Source of the DNA: Gymnopus androsaceus JB14
Lineage: Eukaryota; Basidiomycota; Agaricomycetes; Agaricales; Omphalotaceae
Length of the DNA stretch: 64,000 nucleotides
Direction: 5' to 3'
NCBI GenBank assembly: GCA_009733575.1
Contig: ML769389.1
Location: forward strand, 729,093 to 793,092
Within the stretch, counting starts at the first letter, position 1, and every line of letters starts with the position of its first letter. The position numbers and the translations under genes were made by a program. Below, in pieces: positions 1 to 11,707 of the stretch. The notes beneath the pieces were generated by a model. That model was not told where the DNA came from. It was given only the letters and a program-made list of their open reading frames with translations, and did no database searches.

Positions 1-3000
1 TGCATGAGCAGTAGTCTGTGGTAGCCCCTTTCAATACCACTCTTTTGTCATGATCCCTTCTGATGTGTCCTGGCTTCCCACAACGAATGCAGAGTCCTTC
101 TCTCATTCTCTGATTTCGCTCTTCTCTTGAAACAGGTGCTGTACTTTCCTGCGGCTCATTGAGACCCATATCCGCTAGTTTGGCTTGTGCATTTGGAGCA
201 CCCGTGTTCCTATTTGCATTATTAAACCTATTGTAGTGGTTTGAGTAAGTGTTTTGTTGAGGTCTTGATCCCATCACTGCATTTGTGGTATTTGCATTTT
301 GCGTAGGTCTTGCTCCTGTTGCAGCACTAGATTCGTTTGTGGTAGCGTTAGCTGACTCTCCCCCCATGTTAGGATACTGGTTATAGGTGCTAGCCAGTCC
401 AGCTTCCTCAAAAGCTTCTCAGGCACTGTCCAAGTCTAATAGACAGTCCACAACGTCAATGTAAGTGGCGGGAATTCGTCCAACATTAGTGAGTCTGTTG
501 CAGAGATCTCTACATATTTGCTTGAGAAGGTGAAAACATAGAGCGTGGTTGTTATATTCAGTTTTGAGGGACGCATCTTCAAATCAGACTAGGAAGTCTG
601 CAAACATCTCACCAGATTTCTGAATGGTGTTATCAAGGGCTGCTTGGGAAGTTAGCTGTTTGTTGTGTAGTCCAAACATTTGGCCAAAAAGGTCCAAGAA
701 CTCTTCCCACTCATGAAGAGCCAGTATGTATCCCCCCATTCCAATGCCAATTTCTCTCTCTACCAGATTTTGGTAGTAGATGCGGCACCAGTAAGCCATG
801 AGGATGCATATTGGACCTTAGATTCAGTTGTTTCGTAAATGGTGGGTTTGGCCATAAACATTTGGTAACAATTGGAGATGAAAGTCCTCCATAGTTATCA
901 GTTAGTACCGTCGAAATGGTCCAGCTTTCTAATCTTGAGCTTTAACTCTCAAGCTAATCTTCCTGTGTCTCCATTGCCATTTCCTCCATTAGGAGTCCCT
1001 GGAGGTCCTGGTGGTCCTGGGGCTCCCGGTGGACCCGGAGCTCCTGGGTTACCCTGATATCCTCAATGACCTGGGGGTCCCGGCGGACCCAGGGGGCCTG
1101 GAGGGCCAGGAGGTCCTCCTCCCATACGTTGTCCATCCCTTCAAGACTGATTAGAGACATTCAAGTTTCTTGATGGTGGATTAGAAGGCAGATTGGGTGG
1201 TGGAGGTGGAGGTAGTGGTACAGAGTTGTTGAAATCAACATGGCCGTAGTTGTTATTGTCTTTGGGATGAGAATACGCCGAGTGGAAGGATTCCACTTTG
1301 TCTTCTTCATTATCAAACCCCGAGTTGATTGGAAATTGGCGAAAGCCTGCAGCTAAATTCAAAGGGTCAGTCCTTTCTCTCCATTTTCCCTTTGCTGTTA
1401 TGCTAAATCAAGCGCTTCCTTTGTTTCTGTTACTTTGATTAGAATTGATGGGATTATTATTAGCGAGATGAGGAGGAGTCTCTCAATCAAATGCCAAGCC
1501 TGTCCTAGATTGATCTGGGGCAGAATCTTGATCATGATTTCCCTATGGGATTCATATTTGACAGAAGTTGTCCTCTTCCTCCTCCACCTTCTGGGAAATC
1601 GGATTTGATTCGGTTTCCTGTCTACTGATTTCCTCTGTTACTTCAGCAATCTTGGGTAATTGACTGGGCTGGGAGATTCTTGCCCTAGGCCCTTGTGGGT
1701 ATGGGTATTGATGTTGGGAATCTTGAGCCCAAGTTGGCATGGCTCACAGAACTTGACTGGGTGCTTCCCCGGGACTTTCTACAGGCACAAATTGCTGAGC
1801 AACTTGGGTGTGTGGAGATATCCCAAGTGGTAAAGTGGGCATGGGAGTATCATCCCTTCTAGGTGCGTTGTATATTGGAGTATTTGAATTCATATTTCTA
1901 ATTTGCCGTCTATTGTATTCAGTGAATATCTGTCCGCGTACTCACGGATCATAGGCGTTAGCCTCTGCATCTGAGAGCTTGGCTAGGTCAGCCAGGGGCA
2001 ATTCCCTTGGCTGGTTGAGTCTTGCTCTTAGGTTTGCGTTTACGCTTGTGATAGGTGCCTCCCTATCTTGGTTCCATGGTTGTCTTAACGGGGTATTACC
2101 TACTACAAATGGATTCGAGTTTACGCTTTGGGTGGAGTCAGCTAGTGATTGCCTTTGTCCCAGATGTCCTGGATTATTTGATACCACCCTCCTTTCATCA
2201 GTGAGTATTTCCTCTAACAGTTCCCTCTGTTCTTGCATGCTCATTAGATTGAGGGTGGCTCTCACTTGGTCTGGGGCTTGATCTACTAGCAACTGACCAT
2301 TGTCTCCTGAATTTAGAGGTGATCTGCTTGGCGTAGGAGGGTGAATTAGTCGGTACCAATTATAAGGTAGGCCCCAATGAATCTGTTCTGTGGTACTAAC
2401 ATTTATTGGATTTAGGTCAGCGTCAGGATATTGTAAGTAGACCTTGTCCATATTTACGGTTTGTCGCAAAGTGTTGAATTCTTGTAGTATCGCCAGATCT
2501 TGGAATTGTTGAACTAGGTATGCTGGCATGTTGTTAAAGTCTAGTCTATCCAATCCCCTCACCAGTTGAATGGCAGTTATAGGGTTACTCAGATAGGTTG
2601 TATTGAGGCCCAATGTTTTGACAAACATCATAGCCCTTTCCGCAACATGATTGATGAATTCATGGCTGTCCTCTCCTTGGATATAGGCATTCCATTGCTC
2701 CAGAATTTCCACATGTTCATCCAGTATATCTGCTCTATTGTGAGAGCGGTCATTCAGGATGTTTTGGATATCCCTCAGGACGTGGGAATCTCGATTAATA
2801 GGAGTCAACTGAGAACCAATACCAGGTCAGGAATGACTGGTATTAGACGGATTCTGGTTGAGGACATTAGGGCTGACTCCTTGTGTACGGGCTGGTAGAG
2901 ATTGCGACAAGTAAGTACTGTCATTGCTTGCTTGCCTCGGGCGTGCATTCATCGGATTAGTCCTTCCTTGTCATCCTCTGTTACTAGGGGTATATAACCA

Positions 3001-3444
3001 TGACGCTGAACAGTTCATTTGTTCAGCGTTCCTCCTGATGGAATCCGTCCAAGATGGTATAGGTCCGCTGAGTGCAGGTATTTGATTATTATTTTGTTGT
3101 CTTAATTCGTTATTGAGAGTTTGCGGATTGTGGGATTCAGTCATCAGAGGGGCTCCCAAGGGTTGCCCATTGTCAGCAACAATCCTTGTTTGGGTCTCTG
3201 GCGGGGTGGATAATGACCAAGAGGGTGTTTGCTCGGTTACTCAATTAACGGGTGTCTCCCCAAGTGTTTGCGAAGCAGGATCAATAGGTCTTGAACTAGA
3301 TTGGGTGGGAGTAACATTGCTCTCAGTTGTTCAATGCCAGGACCCATCAGGCCTTCGAACGTGGTGGGCAGAAGAAGGTGTAGGAATATTATTAGTGTTG
3401 TTGGTTCCCATCTGGGAGCCCTCTATTTCAGTAGAGGTCACCAT
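1..3444 (-). pseudogene. gag: Ty3/Gypsy gag relic (element G1), C-terminus to N-terminus
   Basis: The minus strand carries a decayed Gag polyprotein. A start codon at 3444 lies about 30 bp inside the LTR and opens a Gln/Asn/Pro-rich N-terminal part. A gag body follows (2808-1942), then a Pro/Gly-rich PPGPPG-type linker near 955-1130, a Retrotrans_gag-like domain (799-584 and beyond, with the motif EWEEFLDLFGQMFG) and a zinc knuckle at about 105-60 reading CIRCGKPGHIRRDH. In that knuckle the last cysteine of the usual CCHC is replaced by histidine. The frame is broken by roughly a dozen stops, most of them TGA (for example 2971-2973, 1942-1944, 584-586), plus at least one frameshift near 1380. 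Pol should continue beyond coordinate 1, so only the 5' part of the element is in the window. It is not functional as it stands. Confidence 0.85.
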
Positions 3445-3474
3445 TGGTCTGGACAATACGGAGTTCTACTATTA

Positions 3475-4135
3475 TGTTAGAACCATACCTGTCCTAAGCC
3501 TAGTTACTTTAGTTGTACTATAGTTGTAATTGAATATCATGGTTAAATAGTCTATTAGTAAATAGACTATGACGAGGGTGTATCATCATGAGCAGACCGG
3601 TTGTTGACGGTGTCGGTAGTTCAATATATTTAGGGGATTGGGCACAGCAAGCAATATGCTCAGAATGACTGTATTGATTAGTGCCAGTGTCAGGCACTTG
3701 ATAGCAAGCTTCAATCACAATCAGAGTTGTATTGAATACGGATCAGTGATATCAATCAATGTCAAAGTGTTGTTACAAAACGTCAAGGATGTTTGTACAG
3801 AGTTTGAGAGTGAAGAAAAGAGACAGAGGCAGTTTGGTATGTAGACAAAATAGTAGAACTGGGGAACTGAGGCATGTTCTGAGGGCCTTTTATAGGCTAG
3901 GACTTGTAATAAATGGGAAAGAAACAAATAGTTATGGTTACAAACAATGGCAATGGCCATAATAAGGGTAAATAGTACTAATAGGTATTAATGAATTATG
4001 TAGGGGTTTGACATGTGGTTACCTAGGTGGGGAGACGCCTTGATGGCGGGATGGACTGTTGGGGTGGCTATAGGTATGGGGTATGGAGTATGGGAGGCGG
4101 GAAAAGATAACGGGAAACAATGTAGGGTTGTAACA
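3475..4135 (-). mobile_element. 5' LTR of Gypsy element G1
   Basis: On the minus strand this starts TGTTACAACCC and ends TTCTAACA, so the termini are TGTTA...TAACA, as expected for a Gypsy LTR of about 660 bp. It lies immediately upstream of gag. The TG edge at 4135 is well supported; the inner edge at 3475 is inferred from the inverted terminal bases. A five-base flank GGAAT (4136-4140) would be the target duplication, but the partner is outside the window. Confidence 0.65.
3887..3894 (-). promoter_or_regulatory. TATA box in G1 LTR
   Basis: TATAAAAG on the minus strand lies inside the LTR, about 250 bp from its 5' edge, with transcription towards gag. It is the likely core promoter of the element. 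Confidence 0.5.
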
Positions 4136-4137
4136 GG

Positions 4138-4325
4138 AATTCAGCTGAGTACAGCCTGAAATTGGCGCGATAGCAAAGATGCTGAACTATAGATTCCACT
4201 GAGAAACTGTCGATTGTTGCAGCTGAATACAGCCTGCAATTTGAGTTGAAAACAAAAAAGATTCGGCTGAGTGCAGCCAAAAATCAGTGTGGCAAGAAAA
4301 GACAATAATCGTTACATGATGGAAT
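4138..4325. repeat. Direct repeat copy 1 (~188 bp)
   Basis: This segment is duplicated at 4678-4865, about 540 bp away, with only scattered substitutions. Shared landmarks in order are a GCTGAGTACAGCC core, GATGCTGAACTATAGATTCC, a GCTGAATACAGCC core, an A-rich stretch, and GACAATAATCGTTACATGAT. Each copy holds three members of the local GGCTG/CAGCC-core family. No coding function is seen. Confidence 0.85.
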
Positions 4326-5370
4326 AACAAAAGACTGTCTGAGAAGTGGATTTGGACAATGTGAAGTACAATTTCACCCAAGAGATGGTATGATACCACA
4401 TACCAAGAGACAGTCGCAATAAGGATTGATGTAACTGAAAAAAAAAGTGGCATCAGTAAAGCTTCAAACCAGAAAATGTTTCATGAGAGTACCAATGCAA
4501 AGAGGATGCATATTGGATGATTTTGAGCGGCTGAGTACAGCCTGAATGAAATTGAAATTGATAGTCCATGGTAGGAAGGCAAAGTAAATGTGTGGAAATC
4601 TAAAGGCATCCTGGACAAAGTAAAGAGAAAGCAGCCCATTGATAGAGCCTGCAAGTTGCTTTGAAACAGAAGACGTGGAATTCGGCTGAGTACAACCTGA
4701 AATTGGTGCAATAGCAAAGATGCTGAACTATAGATTCCACTGAGAAACTGTTGATTGTTGCAGCTGAATACAGCCTGCAATTTGAGTCAAAAACAAAAAA
4801 GATTTGGCTGAGTGCAGCCAGAAATTGGTGTGGCAAGAAAAGACAATAATTGTTACATGATGGAACGAAAGAACTATACTGGCGCCTAAAACGGCTCCAA
4901 CCCTAGCAGTTAACGTGTTTCTGACTGAGGGGACTGCTTTAGGCCTAGTGTACATGCACTAGCTATTCGAACTTAAATCCTGCTACAACTTTTTCGATTC
5001 TTACTGCCTCAAATCAAGCAATTGTGTTAACATACAGACCACTAACTATTTACAAATTTAATGTCTACGCTTGTCAAACTATACATGAGCTTGGAATTGT
5101 CAAATTTTTGTTCAGTTATGGTGTTTCTTTTCCTTCAGCCCCTGGCAGCCACGTCAATATCCCCAATGACAGTCCAATTGCATGGTTCACTGCCGCTGAT
5201 AGCCTACATTTTAGGATGGACAAGGATTAAGGGCTTTGAAGAAGCAGAAAGTCGAAATGAACGTGCTACCGTACATAGGTAACAGTGGTTGCACAAGGTA
5301 TCAACTGAAGGCTTGCTGGAAGCAGTCTCTGCAATTCATCAATAGCCGCTGAATACAGCCTGCAAGTTGG
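4142..5370. repeat. Cluster of GGCTGARTACAGCC-core repeats
   Basis: Eight copies of a short motif built on RGCTGARTRCAGCC, an interrupted inverted repeat with a GGCTG/CAGCC stem. They lie near 4142, 4219, 4264, 4527, 4684, 4760, 4805 and 5345. Most are followed by TGCAATTTG or TGAAATTGG. Pairs such as 4219+4264 and 4760+4805 form a bipartite unit of about 80-85 bp. I see no gene in 4136-5660 apart from these repeats. Confidence 0.75.
4678..4865. repeat. Direct repeat copy 2 (~188 bp)
   Basis: Second copy of the segment at 4138-4325, same orientation. Several differences are C/T or G/A changes (for example GTCGATTG in copy 1 versus GTTGATTG here). The 350 bp between the copies are not duplicated. 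Confidence 0.85.
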
Positions 5371-5669
5371 TTGAAGTTGAAGGCAGGACATGGGAGTGCG
5401 GCCCGAAATTAGTTTGTTACAGGAAAGGCTCTAGACAGTCGAAGAGAGAGAGATGACATTGGAAGGAGAAAGAAAGATGCAAGAATGGACGCTGCAGTTT
5501 GTCGACAGTGTACAAACCTCATTCAATGACCCCACCCAAAATATCACTGATCAAATACGGTAGGTATCGATAACATCTTCAGGGCTGAGAAAAGATGCAA
5601 TGTTGTGGATAAGGGAAAAACAGATATAACATACAACAAGCTTTGTTATCATATAATATCACCGCAAGA

Positions 5670-6564
5670 TCAGAGCACACTTTCATCCAACAGTTCTTGA
5701 GCCAGTCTCAAACGCTTACTGACCATATCATTAGTGAATTGTAACTGGTGCGCCGAGTCCAAGCTTTCATGCACAATGCCAAGCTTGATGATATGTTTGA
5801 GGTGCCAAAGCGTATGAACACCACAATTGTACATATTAGGCTGGAATGGCACCTAAGATAAGCGGTTAGTGAAAGACCACAGGCAGAGCGATTGGAGATG
5901 ATGTACTTTGGCATGGGGGTCGTACTTCCAGTTGGCCAAGTCACCCCTGATATGGACTTCTTCGTTATTGCAATGAATAGTTGCCAAGGTCTCTGCAAGC
6001 CACATCAGAGCCTAAAACAAATTAGCCATTGCACACACTGTCATGTTCAATAGAAGTACCATCATTAATTTCTTATTTTTGCGTTGTTCTGGAGGTTTGC
6101 AGCAATTCACTACACACAAGTCTTGGAGACTGTCATATATGTTGATGGATTTTTGCTTATAGTTGATACAAGCTCAATACCAATGATTCCTGTTTCCATT
6201 GATAGGGATAGAAACCTGATCAAACATGTTGAGTTTTTGCTTTTGCTGAAGTGAAAATGTCAGACTCAACATTGACCTCAAAGAGAAAAAGGCTTACCTG
6301 GGCTCTACCCACCCATCTCAATAAGTGATGTCTGAGTGCATTGTTCCCAGCCAACTGGTCAATAGTATAAACCATGTTACAATTGCCATGATCTTGGAAT
6401 AGAAAGTTGTTTGGAAAAAAAGAATTGAGGCCCAGGGTTGCGCAAGACTGGGTGCACCATTTGTCAACAAAGTGGTTGATAATCTTGTCACCTACCCACT
6501 GATCAACTCCCAACATTGCAAAATGTTTCCATGACACAAACTTTGTGATCTTGTCTGAACACAT
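5670..6564 (-). pseudogene. Ulp1/C48-type cysteine peptidase, copy A
   Basis: Four minus-strand exons join in phase 0: 6564-6298, 6215-6060, 6011-5907 and 5852-5670. The introns are 82, 48 and 54 bp with GT...AG ends; the last has a CTAAC branch site. The protein shows the Ulp1 layout: an N-terminal block (GVDQWVGDKIINHF, then LGLNSFFPNNFLF), a catalytic His block (VSIPINGNRNHWY), and the Gln/Cys block QPNMYNCGVHTLW. Ulp1 enzymes cleave SUMO or related conjugates; in fungi such domains also occur in transposons. A TGA follows HWY in exon 2 and another lies just before the first Met, so the gene is probably dead. Upstream exons probably lie at 7.1-9.0 kb, separated by a MITE. Copy B at 9.7-11.2 kb is a diverged paralogue. 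Confidence 0.7.
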
Positions 6565-6654
6565 TCAGGACTACTGTGACATTCAGAAGGAGCCACGATC
6601 AGTACAGAGGTGTCACTTACTGAGTTAATGAAGCTCGCAAGCTTTTCCCTACTA

Positions 6655-6917
6655 CTGTAGCATTTTGAGCACTTCGTAAGTCACAGGTCACAGGGCATCC
6701 AAATTTTACGAAGTGTCACACCATGTTGCAGGTCACACGGGGGGTCTACGAAATTTTGAGCAACTTCAATCCAAAAATTGCGGCCTGCAGCGCCCAATTT
6801 TGTATTTTGTCCCCTAAAATTTTGAGTGTCACAGGTTATACTCTATGCCTACAAAAAAATATATTCATACAATTGGTCACAGTCACAGGCCCTTACGAAG
6901 TGCTCGAAATGGGACAG
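6655..6917. mobile_element. Mariner-like MITE (263 bp)
   Basis: Terminal inverted repeats of about 27 bp start CTGTAGCATTTTGAGCACTT on the left and CTGTCCCATTTCGAGCACTT at the right end (reverse complement). The element is flanked by TA at 6653-6654 and 6918-6919. It has no ORF. It sits between the catalytic exons of Ulp1 copy A and its probable upstream exons. Confidence 0.75.
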
Positions 6918-7525
6918 TAGCATCAGGATGGGCATTGAGCATTCACCAAAACCCAAACTGGGTTGTTCTCTGAATGCTCAAGGCTACCTCCAGCAATTTA
7001 TTCAGGTTATTAACCACAATACGAATCAAAGCACTGGATGAGAGGGCAGCATGACATTGAAGATGAAGAAGAATTTTGGATCACAGCTTCTGAGCTTCTT
7101 TAAGCACATTGATACACCGACTAAGAAAGGAAATTTGAGAGGTGAATGTGTAGTACAATTCTTCATTGAGAACCTGAGTGGCAAGACCTTCATTTGAAGT
7201 AGCATTAAACAGGTGCTCGCAATCAGAAAACATGGGTCTATTTTTGCTCATTAGATCCAAAGATCCTGGAAGGATTGATTTGAGCAAAGTCATGCTAGCG
7301 TGGAGGTTGGAGAGAGAAGCACCCATGCAGATACAGGATTCACCAAATGGTGGACAGATGATGGTGACAAGGCCTGTGCATGATACTGTTTTCTGCATTT
7401 GAATTGTCGCTCTGTATTGTTTTCAGCAGAGTTCAGGATGGGAGAGGGAAGACCACATACCTATTGCTAGGAATTTGAGGCATTGGCAAAAATAATAAGA
7501 GATTTGGGCATGAGGGAAGAGCATG

Positions 7526-7620
7526 CAGCAGCTAAATACAGCCTGCAATCTGAGTTGAAAGAGAAAGATTTTTAGATGTGAGGTAGCACACAGCGGCTGA
7601 ATAGTAAAACACAGCCTGAA
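7526..7620. repeat. GCTGAATACAGCC-core repeats (two copies)
   Basis: One copy begins at 7526 (CAGCAGCTAAATACAGCCTG). A second at 7591-7620 has several bases inserted inside the core (CAGCGGCTGAATAG...ACAGCC). They belong to the family clustered at 4.1-5.4 kb. A partial copy follows near 7657. Confidence 0.6.
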
Positions 7621-7973
7621 AGGAGGAAAATTTTAAATGTGAGGAATGAGCATGCAGCAGCTAAATGAAGAGTATTGATAGGACAAGCCCGCAGCTGGAA
7701 TTTATACAGAAAGAGTGTTGGAAAGAAGCATTGGAAAGAAGGTTGAAACAAGTGCTTAATCATTCATTTTTTATTTTCGGCATTAAAAGTCAGAACTATT
7801 CACAATAATTGATATCAAATACAGGCCCTGATTGAATTTCTACTGCAGTCCCCAAACCTTGACGACTTCTCTGGGCCCACAAGCCTGGGGTCAGCGACGC
7901 ATGCTGCGTGCGCTGTGTAATAAACTTCCTTCCTTTCAATATTGAAATTGAAGAGTGGCAATTATTTCACCCC

Positions 7974-8001
7974 AAAGTTTGGCACTAAAGTGCCGAACTT
8001 T
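7974..8001. other. 28-bp near-perfect palindrome
   Basis: AAAGTTTGGCAC, loop TAAA, GTGCCGAACTTT: a 12-bp stem with one mismatch. It lies in a non-coding stretch just before a low-complexity ORF (7955-8149) that I do not regard as a gene. Confidence 0.6.
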
Positions 8002-9160
8002 AGAAGGAGTAGAGGGCATGGAAGGAGTAGATGATTCCTCATCATCATCAGTTATAGAAGTGGGCACAGAAGGGGATGTGGAACTGGATGTGGAAGCAGA
8101 TGTGGAAGTGGGCTTGGGCTTGGGCTTGGGCTTGGCTAGTTCACAGTGATTAGTTATTTAATTGCGCAAAAAGGCATCACGGTGTTAAAAACTCGCAATA
8201 TGTAATGTTGAAGTCTGGTACGCAATCATAACATTTGAGTTTTCATTCAAGACAGTATGGCTTGACTGGTGTATTGGGAACAGTAGGCACTAGTTTACAA
8301 GTTGGAAATATTCAGAGTAGTATGTAGGAACATGGTATTGAAACTCACCTTGGCCGAATTGTGCTCTCTGAGAATTCCCCAGATACATTAATCTGGCCAA
8401 GAACACTGGTATTGTGTTGCATTCATTATTGTTGTGTAACAGAGCAAAGTCCACAATGCACATACAATTACAATGAGTGGCTATATAAGATAGCAGCCTC
8501 TGACGGGCTGTGAGTGGCATTGCTTGAGATGAGTTAGAGTGGAACAGAAGTAGAGCCCACATACCTAGTGTATTTAGGTAGAAGGGGCAGGGCTTGGAGG
8601 AGCGTTGATGTCATTGATAGTGGTGAGAAACCATCACATACAAGATTGAGATGCTAAAGTTGACCCACAGCATTTATATAGCGTGCTTTTGCTTGTACCA
8701 CAATGGTGCTACCATAAACATGAGGCATATTGATGATGCGCCATGCACATGGTGTAAAAATGGTTCAAAACAGAGAAAACACAGAACTACATTGGTAAAA
8801 GGTGTGTAATTTATCAAAGGTAACACACAAACTATAGTTGAAGCTCCGGACTCCAATATAGCAGTAAATTACACAAAATTGGCTTGTCATTGAACATTGC
8901 CCAAAGGGACAAAGTATCTCCATAGCAAGAGCAGCAATGGGGAAAAGTCTGCATTCGAGAGTCAATATATGTGCAATGAAATACAGATATATTGATAAAA
9001 CATACCAAAGTCATTCTAGCATAGTGTTATTTGAGGTCCTGAGCACAAACACGCTGCTCTGAAAAACAGCATCAATCCAAGTACAGTTGCTCAAGCTCAT
9101 ATCCATGGCCATCAAGATAGCTCTTTAGAGAAAGAGATTGGCAATCATTTGACAGTTGCA

Positions 9161-9525
9161 TAGCAGCTGAATATAGCCTGCAAGTTGTGTTGAAAGCTGA
9201 AGACAAAATTTGGAATTTGGCTGAGTCCAGTTTGAAGTTGGATGACTACAGGCATCCAAAAACAATTTGAGTGAACCCTTGGGTGCACACTTTGATTTGG
9301 CTTGAATGGCATCACATTTCAATCTACAAAGAAAGCATTGTCAATTCAAGTTTCGATAGCTGATCTGAGTTTCAAGACATTGACCAAAGTCAAAGTGAAC
9401 GTGGAGCAAAAATCTTCAAGGGTATGCAGATGCCAATGTATAGCGGCTGATTACAGCCTGCAAGTTGTGTGTCAAAAACAAAAAGACTTGGAATTCTGCT
9501 GAGTGCAGCCTGAAATTGGTGTGAT
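9161..9525. repeat. Two bipartite GCTGAATACAGCC repeat units
   Basis: Units at about 9161-9245 and 9440-9525 each contain GCTGA(A/T)TA(T/C)AGCCTGCAAGTTG followed some 40 bp later by GCTGAGTxCAG. This is the same two-core architecture as at 4219-4295 and 4760-4835. They lie just downstream of Ulp1 copy B. Confidence 0.7.
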
Positions 9526-9685
9526 GACAATAGAGTGAGGACGGATAGAGAGATTGGTTTGGAATAGAGAAAGAGATAAATGAAAAATCAATACATAACA
9601 AAATGTGGCTATGGGCCAGGGTCGAACACAAAGAAACATACTGCAGAATGAACAAATTGAATTTCATTCTACAGTAAGGTATATG

Positions 9686-11181
9686 CTAAACAATGGGGCA
9701 CTTGGCATCATCATAAAGCTCATGTGCAAGCAAAATCTGCTTAAGATGAAACAATTGCTGACAATATTTCAATGTCAGTTCATCTTTGCGGTTCAAGTTC
9801 TTTCCTTGCAAGATTCTATTCAGATGGTCAAGAACATGAATCCTGCAGTCAAAATCATTGTCCTGAAAGTCGACCTATGAAAAATGTGAGGTCATTGTCA
9901 TATCACACTGACTGTCTCATTCATATGTACTAGTGCATGCAGATCATACGTCCATCCAGAGTCCTTGTCACCCCCAAGCGTGAAGGTTAGCTCATCCTCG
10001 ATACCGTGAATCAAACTCCACAGCTCTGCTGCCCACATCAAAACCTGTTAGAGAAGTATAAGTGAAGTAATACTAGAAAATACAATCTACCTACCAACAT
10101 GAGTGGTGCGTGCACCTGGTCTTTTATGTTTTGCCCAGAATTTTACTTGTACATTGGTCCCCAGCTGTCATAGATTTCTATTTTTTTCCCTTCATAATCA
10201 ATCAATGCTGAGAACCAGTGACTGCTTGGTTCGTGGATTGGCACAAAAACTTTATTGAAACAAGAAAAACCTGTGCGCCGCTACACAAAGAGCTGCATTA
10301 GCAACATTTTACTAAACTTACCGGGATCGCCATACCTTGGCAGTCTTGCCATACATCAGGGTAACTTCCTGAAGCCTATCACACACCTACTCTCTTGGCT
10401 TTCCGTGTTCAAATAGAGCTTTCGCAGAAAAGAAGGTAGTCAACACAATGACTCATTTTGTAGGCCACATTCTCATCCACTTGGAGCAGAAGTAGTTCAT
10501 CACTTCATTGTTTATGTACCTTTTCTGATCAAGATAGAGGAAATTTTTTAGTTTGACCTCTTTCATCCTGTCAAAATCAATGTCAAATGCTGTCAAAGTT
10601 TGGAGCTGAGAGTAGCAAGTTGAGTGGCAGAGATTCAAAAGATTAAGCTACTGTACACTCACTGGTTCACTGATGCAGCATAACAAATCTTTGGCAATGT
10701 CCAGCTTGATGACAGAACTGCCTAGAATGAACAAGTTTTTCAAAATTAATAGCAAACTCCTTTTGAGTACAAGTGTTTGCTGAAGAGCAACAAAGACCTC
10801 GGGTGTTGAAACTTTGTGCTTGTCCGCTGCGCTGTGTAATACACTACCAAGATCTATGGTTGTTTCAATCAGCTGAAGACACTCTGATGCAGCTCTGACT
10901 CTGGGAAGGAAAGAGTCATTGAAGAAGGAACTGAGAGACTCTCCATTTTTTGGGGAAACAAAGTCCCACTGCCGCTTGGCCTGATAATCCAGATCTAAGT
11001 TGACATTTATCTGCACTGGACATTTGAAAAGCTCCCATATAGCAGGATTATATTCTGCAAGTCCCTGTATGGTGTTGAAGACCACGTTTACTGACCCGAC
11101 CATGCACAATGGATAACTGCCAAGTGAAGTCAATATGGATTTACAAGATGAATTGCAAGGATGAGCCCATCCTAAATCCAT
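9686..11181 (-). pseudogene. Ulp1/C48-type cysteine peptidase, copy B
   Basis: The first exon 11181-10663 encodes about 173 residues of unrecognised sequence. A 57-bp intron (10662-10606) leads in phase 0 to an exon with the Ulp1 N-terminal block (LDQKRYINNEVMNYFCSKW). Further down are the His block (VFVPIHEPSSHWFSALIDYE), an exon starting at 10044 (VLMWAAELW), a 56-bp intron (9930-9875) at the same place as in copy A, and the Gln/Cys block DFQDNDFDCRIHVL, ending at a TAG at 9686-9688. The Gly after the catalytic Cys is replaced by Arg. The second exon contains an in-frame TGA and TAG, and the splice phases around 10320-10150 do not close, so this is a decayed gene. Its closest visible relative is copy A. 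Confidence 0.7.
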
Positions 11182-11269
11182 TAGTCTACAAGTAAATCTG
11201 TTAATTTGTCATAATGCACAAGATTGAAGTACATGATTTACGAGGTTTTGATATGAGGAAAAGGGATGC

Positions 11270-11368
11270 GGCGGCTGAGTACAAGCTGCAGTCTGATTAA
11301 AAAGGTCACAAGTAGAGATTTGAAGAAGAGCATGCAGCGGCTAAATACAGCCTGCAATCTGAGTTGAA
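11270..11368. repeat. GCTGAATACAGCC-core repeats (two copies)
   Basis: Copies at about 11270 (GCGGCTGAGTACAAGCTGCA) and 11335 (GCAGCGGCTAAATACAGCC). These are the rightmost members of the family, just upstream of Ulp1 copy B. I see nothing else in 11182-11700. Confidence 0.6.
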
Positions 11369-11707
11369 AATTGGAGAAGAGAACTCAATAGGATGAGCCT
11401 GCAATTGAGTGATAGATTCCAGTCAAAGGACTTAGAGATGAAAGTTTTGACTTCGAAAAAAACAAAAAAGTTTGGGTCACATGGCAGTCGAAACTTTAAT
11501 CTCTAACTTTGTCATCTTTTCACTCGACACTCTGGATTGCAGGCTTTACTGAGCTGCTCTCATTCAAGCTTCATAAAATTCCTCAAATTGGTAGGCTGTA
11601 CTTAGCCACTGCTAAACATGCCAATCTTTTCATATCCAATGCCACATAGTGGTATCGAGCAACAGACCACAAGAGTAGTGCGTATTTTGACCCATAGATG
11701 ATAACAC

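Larger units (their letters stand above)
7081..9014 (-). other. Probable upstream exons of Ulp1 copy A
   Basis: Three open minus-strand pieces have plausible splice borders. About 9014-8856 ends in a short exon after a GTATGT...TGCAG intron. 8562-8352 ends CAATTCGGCCAAG before GTGAGT. 7398-7081 resembles, weakly, part of the first exon of copy B (a Ser/Thr-rich stretch followed by a leucine-rich helix). No domain is recognised. Copies of the local GCTGAATACAGCC repeat lie between them at 7526 and 7591. Joining these pieces to the catalytic exons is inference from order and strand. Confidence 0.35.

Noticed and set aside
872..1160. Collagen-like GPxGPx protein at 1.0 kb
   Set aside because: The PPGPPG stretch is the Pro/Gly-rich linker of the retrotransposon gag; the listed plus-strand frame is a shadow.
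7955..8149. 64-codon ORF with VGLGLGLGL repeats
   Set aside because: Low-complexity sequence (GGGCTT and TCATCATCA repeats), no splice context and no family.
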